A DNA stretch of 64,000 nt from Stenotrophomonas sp. SAU14A_NAIMI4_8. Lineage in GTDB: Bacteria; Pseudomonadota; Gammaproteobacteria; Xanthomonadales; Xanthomonadaceae. Positions 59,707-64,000 of this stretch are shown here, piece after piece (the stretch's first letter is position 1; every line of letters begins with the position of its first letter). The stretch lies in NCBI RefSeq assembly GCF_003086695.1, contig NZ_CP025999.1, forward strand, positions 3,610,344 through 3,674,343, read 5' to 3'. The translations under genes and the position numbers were made by a program. Below the pieces are notes generated by a model. That model was not told the DNA's origin and did no database searches. It saw nothing but the letters and a program-made list of their open reading frames with translations.

Positions 59707-61005
59707 ATGCCTTACGACGGCCCAGCCCCCATGTCCACCCCCTCGCCCAAGCCCCTGGCCATCCGCGAGCGCCTTTCCGAAGTGCGCTACGAAATCCGCG
59801 GAGAACTGGCCCGGCGAGCGCGGGAGCTGGAAGCGCAGGGCCGCAAGCTGATCAAGCTGAACATCGGCAACCCCGGCAACTTCGGTTTCCGTGCGCCCGA
59901 GCACCTGCAGCGCGCGATTGCCGATGACATGGGCCGTACCGACCCCTACACCCACCAGCAGGGCCTGCCGGTCGCGCGCGAAGCCATTGCCGCCGCGTAT
60001 GCGCGCCGCGGTGCGCCCGATGCGCATCCGGACCGCGTGTTCGTCGGCAACGGCGTGAGCGAACTGATCGACCTGTCGCTGCGCGCACTGTTGAACCCGG
60101 GCGATGAAGTGCTGGTGCCCTCGCCGGACTACCCGCTGTGGTCGGCCGCGGCCATCCTCAACGACGGCCGCCCGGTGTACTACCGCTGCGCGCCGGAAAA
60201 CGGCTTCCAGCCCGACCCGACCGAGATCGAGACGCTGGTGTCTTCGCGCACCCGTGCCATCGTGCTAATCAACCCGAACAACCCCAGCGGCGCCAGCTAC
60301 CCGCGCGAACTGCTGGAGCGCGTGGTCGAGATCGCGCGCCGCCACAACCTGCTGCTGCTGGTCGATGAGATCTACGACCAGATCCTGTACGACGACGCGG
60401 TGTTCCAGCCGGTCGCGCCGCTGGCCGGCGACCACCCGTGCCTGACTTTCAGCGGTCTGAGCAAGGTGCACCGTGCCTGTGGCTGGCGCGTGGGCTGGGC
60501 ACACCTGAGCGGCGACGATGCGCGCCTGGGTGACTTCCGCGCCGCGCTGGACCTGCTCAGCGCGCTGCGCCTGTGCGCCAACGTGCCGGGCCAGTACGCG
60601 ATCGACGCGGCGGTGAACGGCCCGGACACGATTTCCGAGCTGTGCGCCCCCGGCGGTCGTCTGTATGAAACCCGGCGTGCGGTGATCGAGGCCTGCGAGG
60701 CCAGCGAACACCTGTCGCTGGTTGCCCCGGCCGGCGCGCTGTACGCGTTCCCGGCCGTGGTCGGCGCCGCCGCCAAGGGCTTCGACGACCACACCTTCGC
60801 CCTGGACCTGATGAACAACGAAGGCGTGCTGGTGGTACCGGGCTCCAGCTTCAACGTGCCCTACCGCCACCACTTCCGCGTGACCCTGCTGCCGGAAGCC
60901 TCGGTGATGCGCGATGTATTCGCACGCATCGACCGGGTGCTGACCCGCCGCGCCGAGGACGCCACCAAGGTCGTGCCGCTGAAGCCACGCCGTTCGGTGG
61001 CCTGA
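59707..61005 (+). CDS. alaA: Alanine-synthesising aminotransferase, AlaA-like
   Basis: The 432-residue class I PLP aminotransferase resembles E. coli AlaA, which transfers amino groups between glutamate and pyruvate. Visible are LIKLNIGNPGNFGF at the N-terminal arm, VLVPSPDYPLWSAAA, LINPNNPSGASYP, LLVDEIYDQILYDD and the PLP lysine in FSGLSKVHRACGWRVGW. TAGGAT ends nine bases before the ATG; a second ATG at 59731 (MSTPSPKPLA) is possible. It is followed after 3 nt by the SGNH hydrolase gene. Confidence 0.88.
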   Translation: MPYDGPAPMSTPSPKPLAIRERLSEVRYEIRGELARRARELEAQGRKLIKLNIGNPGNFGFRAPEHLQRAIADDMGRTDPYTHQQGLPVAREAIAAAYARRGAPDAHPDRVFVGNGVSELIDLSLRALLNPGDEVLVPSPDYPLWSAAAILNDGRPVYYRCAPENGFQPDPTEIETLVSSRTRAIVLINPNNPSGASYPRELLERVVEIARRHNLLLLVDEIYDQILYDDAVFQPVAPLAGDHPCLTFSGLSKVHRACGWRVGWAHLSGDDARLGDFRAALDLLSALRLCANVPGQYAIDAAVNGPDTISELCAPGGRLYETRRAVIEACEASEHLSLVAPAGALYAFPAVVGAAAKGFDDHTFALDLMNNEGVLVVPGSSFNVPYRHHFRVTLLPEASVMRDVFARIDRVLTRRAEDATKVVPLKPRRSVA

Positions 61006-61008
61006 GCC

Positions 61009-61626
61009 GTGGCGCTGCATTACCTGGCGCTGGGCGATTCGTACACGATCGGCGAAGCGGTGGACGTTGATGGCCGCTGGCCGCACCGGTTGGCCGCCGC
61101 GCTGCGGGCCGAGGGCGTGGCACTGGCCGAACCACAGACCATCGCGACCACCGGCTGGACCACCGACGAACTGGATGCGGGCATCGATGCGGCCGCGCCG
61201 GAGGGTCCGTTTGACTTCGTCAGCCTGCTGATCGGGGTGAACAACCAGTACCGGGGCCGCGCGCTGGACGAGTACCGCGTGCAGTTCCAAGCCCTTCTGC
61301 AGCGCGCGATCGGCTTTGCCGGCGGGCGCGCCGAGCGCGTGCTGGTGCTGGCCTTCCCCGATTGGGGCGTGACCCCGTTCGGCGCCGGCAGTGGCCGCGA
61401 CCTGGCCCAGGTAGCCGCGCAGACCGATGCCTTCAATGCGGCCGCTGCCGCGATCTGTGCAGCCCACGGCGTGGCGTTCGTGGATATCACCGACATCAGC
61501 CGTGCGCACGGCCACGACCCGGCGATGATTGCCGATGACGGGCTGCACCCTTCGGCGGCGATGTATGCGCTGTGGAGCGCGCGGGCACTGCCGGTGGCCA
61601 CTCGCATGCTGGCTGGAGCCGACTGA
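61009..61626 (+). CDS. SGNH/GDSL-type hydrolase
   Basis: The 205-residue protein starts at GTG 61009, 3 nt after the aminotransferase stop. The nucleophile serine is in YLALGDSYTIGE (block I), with block III as LLIGVNNQYRG and the catalytic Asp-His pair in IADDGLHPSAAMYALWS. There is no signal peptide, so it acts in the cytoplasm, probably as an esterase or lipase of unknown substrate. It overlaps no gene but is 4 nt before the methyltransferase, in one operon. Confidence 0.88.
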   Translation: MALHYLALGDSYTIGEAVDVDGRWPHRLAAALRAEGVALAEPQTIATTGWTTDELDAGIDAAAPEGPFDFVSLLIGVNNQYRGRALDEYRVQFQALLQRAIGFAGGRAERVLVLAFPDWGVTPFGAGSGRDLAQVAAQTDAFNAAAAAICAAHGVAFVDITDISRAHGHDPAMIADDGLHPSAAMYALWSARALPVATRMLAGAD

Positions 61627-61630
61627 ACCC

Positions 61631-62341
61631 ATGGACGGCACGCCACGGAACGGCACACCGCTGCACTGTTCACCGCTCGATGCCTCACAGGCGCGGGCGA
61701 TTGCCGAAGCCTTCCGGCCTGCGCAGGCCTGGGGCAACCGCCGCGATTATTACTACACCCGCGGCAAGCTGGGCAGCGATCCGCTGTACGACGGGGTGCT
61801 GCAGCACCTGCCCGATGATGGCCAGCCGCTGCTGGATCTGGGCTGCGGGCTGGGCCTGTTCGCCCATGTGCTGCGCCAGCGTGGCCGCCGCGCACCGTAT
61901 CTGGGTGCGGATGTGGACGCCGCCAAGATCGCCCGTGCCCAGCGCGCCGGCGCCGGCCTTGCCGATGCGCAGTTCGATTGCCTGGATGTGCAGGCCCCCT
62001 TGCCGGCACAACACGGCCACGTGCTGCTGCTGGACGTGCTGCAGTATCTGGATGCGCAGCCGCAGTTGCAGCTGCTGAAGGCCGCCAGCGCGCGCGTGGC
62101 CCCCGGTGCGCGATTGCTGCTGCGCACGCCACTGGCGACCGGCGACCGCCGCGACCGTACCACCCGGGTGGCCGACCGGCTGGCCTGGCTGGTGGGCTGG
62201 ATGGGCACGCGCCCGCGACACTACCCGGACCCGGCGCAGTTGCGCGCCACCCTGGCCGACTGCGGCCTGCAGGTCGGCCAGGTGCGTCCGCTGCATGGGC
62301 GCACACCGTTCAACAGTTGGCTGCTGGTGGCCCAGCGCTAG
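61631..62341 (+). CDS. SAM-dependent methyltransferase
   Basis: The 236-residue protein begins MDGTPRNGTPLHCSPLDASQ and has motif I as LLDLGCGLGLFAHVLRQRG, motif II as YLGADVDAAKIARAQ, and an acidic-core DVLQYLD before helix D. The N-terminal half carries ARAIAEAFRPAQAWGNRRDY and YYYTRGKLGSDPLYDGVLQH. The fold is class I; the substrate is unknown. Its TAG stop (62339-62341) is the first base triplet of a SMAG-like palindrome. Confidence 0.82.
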   Translation: MDGTPRNGTPLHCSPLDASQARAIAEAFRPAQAWGNRRDYYYTRGKLGSDPLYDGVLQHLPDDGQPLLDLGCGLGLFAHVLRQRGRRAPYLGADVDAAKIARAQRAGAGLADAQFDCLDVQAPLPAQHGHVLLLDVLQYLDAQPQLQLLKAASARVAPGARLLLRTPLATGDRRDRTTRVADRLAWLVGWMGTRPRHYPDPAQLRATLADCGLQVGQVRPLHGRTPFNSWLLVAQR

Positions 62342-62404
62342 CCGGGCCCTGCCCGGCGGATTACCTGCGGGCCGCTGCGCTCGCCGGGCATGGCCCGGCG
62401 CTAC
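62339..62404. repeat. Pair of SMAG-like elements
   Basis: A degenerate plus-oriented copy (TAG followed by CCGGGC/GCCCGG arms) starts at 62339 and a complete minus-oriented copy lies at 62382-62404. They separate convergent genes. Confidence 0.82.
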
Positions 62405-62443
62405 CGGGTGTTCGGCGGCACGCGCGGATTTCCGGCGAGTGCG

Positions 62444-63223
62444 TTACCCGGCCGGCAGTTCGGCCTTCAGGCCACGCTCGTCCAACACCTGCAGCACCCG
62501 TTCGATGATGGCCAGGTTGTGCCCGTGCGCGGCGCCTTCATGCAGCAGCACGATGGCACCGGGCTGCAGATCGGGCAGCAGGCGCGCCAGCACGCCGTCG
62601 GGGGTGCAGCCCACGCCGTCGAAGCCGCGCGCGCTCCAGCCTACCCGCACCAGACCCAGCGCCTTCAACGCGGGGGCCACGAAGGGGTTGGTCATGCCGA
62701 CCACCGAGCGGTACCAGCGCACGGGCCGGCCGTCGACCGCCTGCAGGGCATGGTGGCAGGCCTCGATCTCGGCCCGCATCGCCGCCGGGCCCAGCCGCCA
62801 GAAACGGGTCTGCGGGTGGGTGTGGCTGTGGTTGCCCAGGTCGTGGCCGCGGCGCAGGATCTCGGCCACCAGGGCTGGATGCGCCAATGCGCGTTCGCCC
62901 ACCAGGAAGAACGTGGCCCTGGCCTGGTGGCGATCCAACAGGTCCAGCACGGCCGGGGTCTCGGCGCTGGGGCCGTCGTCGATGGTCAGCCAGACGCTGT
63001 TGCCGGTGGCCGGCAGGCGGTCGAGCACCGGTGCGTAGAAGCGGCTGTTGGGCAGGAACACCGGCACCAGGAACAGCGCGTGGCTGGCCACCATCAACGG
63101 CAACCCCCACACCCAGCCGGCCCACCACCACAGCAGGATCACGGCCAGCTGCGACGCCACCAGCCAGGGCAGCCAGCGCCAGGGCCGGGACGGGACGCGA
63201 TGCAATGTTCCTGCGTTGGTCAT
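62444..63223 (-). CDS. Polysaccharide deacetylase family protein (NodB domain), membrane-anchored
   Basis: The 259-residue protein from ATG 63223 has two hydrophobic segments near the N-terminus (WLVASQLAVILLWWWAGWVW and PLMVASHALFLVPVFLP), then a NodB-type catalytic domain: SVWLTIDDGPSAETPAVLDL with the metal Asp pair, HDLGNHSHTHPQTRF with the His ligands, and VGWSARGFDG. Members remove acetyl groups from N-acetylated sugars of polysaccharides. The substrate is not evident. An upstream ATG at 63238 would add five residues. It is divergent from the glutaredoxin gene. Confidence 0.88.
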   Translation of the reverse strand: MTNAGTLHRVPSRPWRWLPWLVASQLAVILLWWWAGWVWGLPLMVASHALFLVPVFLPNSRFYAPVLDRLPATGNSVWLTIDDGPSAETPAVLDLLDRHQARATFFLVGERALAHPALVAEILRRGHDLGNHSHTHPQTRFWRLGPAAMRAEIEACHHALQAVDGRPVRWYRSVVGMTNPFVAPALKALGLVRVGWSARGFDGVGCTPDGVLARLLPDLQPGAIVLLHEGAAHGHNLAIIERVLQVLDERGLKAELPAG

Positions 63224-63282
63224 GCCCCATGATGCCATGGGGCGTAGAATGAGCGATTCGAATTTCCCGGACCACGACTGCC

Positions 63283-64000
63283 ATGTCCCTCGATCCCGCC
63301 CTGCGTTCGCGCATCGAATCCCTCCTCAACGCCAACCGCGTCGTGCTGTTCATGAAGGGCCAGCCGTCCATGCCGCAGTGCGGTTTCTCGGCCAAGGCCG
63401 TGGGCGCCCTGCAGGATCTGGGCGTGGACTTCGCCCACGTGAACGTGCTGGCCGACCAGGAGATCCGTGAAGGCATCAAGGCCTACGGCGACTGGCCGAC
63501 CATCCCGCAGCTGTACATCGACGGCGAACTGGTCGGCGGCAGCGACATCGTGCTGCAGATGGCCGCCAGCGGCGAACTGAGCAGCGTGCTGGGCCTGGCC
63601 GCACCGGACCGCACGCCGCCGCGCATCACCGTCACCCCGGCCGCAGTGGAAATGCTGAAGGGCGCGCTGGCCGATGCCCCCGGCGCCTCGCTGCAGCTGA
63701 CCATCGATGCGCGCTTCCAGCCGAACTTCCAGCTGGCCCCGCATGACGACAGCGCCATCGCTGCCGAATCCAACGGCCTGCGCGTGCAGTTCGATCTGTC
63801 CAGCGCGCGCCGCGCCGACGGCATCACCATCGACTGGGTGGACGATATCCGCGGCAAGGGCTTGGCCATCGACAACCCGAATGCGCCCAAGCCGGTGCAG
63901 GAAATCAGCGTGCGCGACGCCGACGATCTGGTGCGCGCTGGCAACGTGACCCTGGTGGACGTGCGCCCGGCCGACGAACGCGCGATCGCCGCGGTGGGCG
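63283..64000 (+). CDS. Monothiol CGFS glutaredoxin fused to A-type-like and rhodanese domains (3' end outside window)
   Basis: The 239 visible codons begin MSLDPALRSRIESLLNANRV. The first ~105 residues are a Grx4-type monothiol glutaredoxin with the active site PQCGFSAKAV (Cys33) and WPTIPQLYIDGELVGGSDIV. Residues about 108-200 read TPAAVEMLKGALADAPGASL and VDDIRGKGLAIDNPN, resembling an A-type (IscA/HesB) scaffold but without its three cysteines. From about 205, ISVRDADDLVRAGNVTLVDV looks like the start of a rhodanese domain. The gene is cut at the window end. TAGAAT at 63245-63250 gives a normal leader. Role: iron-sulphur cluster transfer and redox sulphur chemistry, inferred. Confidence 0.87.
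   Translation, partial: MSLDPALRSRIESLLNANRVVLFMKGQPSMPQCGFSAKAVGALQDLGVDFAHVNVLADQEIREGIKAYGDWPTIPQLYIDGELVGGSDIVLQMAASGELSSVLGLAAPDRTPPRITVTPAAVEMLKGALADAPGASLQLTIDARFQPNFQLAPHDDSAIAAESNGLRVQFDLSSARRADGITIDWVDDIRGKGLAIDNPNAPKPVQEISVRDADDLVRAGNVTLVDVRPADERAIAAVG

Overview
The window is high-GC proteobacterial chromosome, almost certainly from the Stenotrophomonas maltophilia group (Xanthomonadaceae). Three things point there: many short GTAG-starting palindromes of the SMAG (Stenotrophomonas GTAG) REP type; the five-gene set smeP-smeO / smeRo-pcm-tolC, which matches the described SmeOP-TolCSm efflux locus; and a joint ilv-leu cluster typical of Xanthomonadales. No plasmid, phage, tRNA, rRNA or CRISPR was seen. 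Almost all of it looks like ordinary core chromosome, apart from dense palindromic repeats between genes and one RAYT transposase gene.

Layout. 1-6571: a truncated winged-helix/TolB-type regulator, an ion-channel-like membrane protein, thiC behind a TPP riboswitch, gamma-glutamyltransferase and a SMAG cluster. 6572-16820: branched-chain amino acid cluster, with a leader peptide and attenuator, then ilvC, ilvG, ilvM, a 37-residue ORF, ilvA, leuA, a SAM methyltransferase, leuC, leuD and leuB, all on the plus strand with many stop/start overlaps. 16847-17082: SMAG array including six tandem 26-bp units. 17112-24413: SmeOP-TolC efflux locus with its TetR regulator, ending in a strong terminator. 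24438-31470: cell-envelope genes (an APC-like permease, waaA, an LpxL-type acyltransferase, an O-antigen-ligase-like protein, a glycosyltransferase) plus the RAYT gene and a small zinc-finger protein. 31865-35951: a secreted GH92 mannosidase and a secreted metallopeptidase-like protein.

36110-53079 is an organic-acid block. It holds the malic enzyme maeB, the C4-dicarboxylate carrier dctA, an OprP-like porin divergent from dctA, a hybrid sensor kinase with a DctB-like periplasmic domain, a LuxR-type response regulator, and a second set: TctD/TctE-like two-component system, a lone periplasmic binding protein, a second OprP-like porin, a CitMHS citrate transporter and a PhaB-like reductase. The arrangement suggests two sense-and-import modules, one for C4-dicarboxylates and one for citrate or other tricarboxylates.

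53187-64000: a DUF4274-like protein, a TonB-dependent receptor, a QEGLA/DUF1704 protein with an HExxxH motif, rsgA, an AlaA-like aminotransferase, an SGNH hydrolase, a methyltransferase, a polysaccharide deacetylase and a CGFS glutaredoxin fused to further domains, which runs off the right edge.

Most notable: the ilv attenuator; a methyltransferase of trans-aconitate/isopropylmalate type inside the leucine genes; a possible single operator equidistant from the divergent dctA and porin promoters; repeated placement of a -10-like hexamer 6-7 nt before the start codon (probable leaderless mRNAs); and a second family of 39-40 bp palindromes distinct from SMAG. All functional assignments rest on reading motifs; no database search was run.
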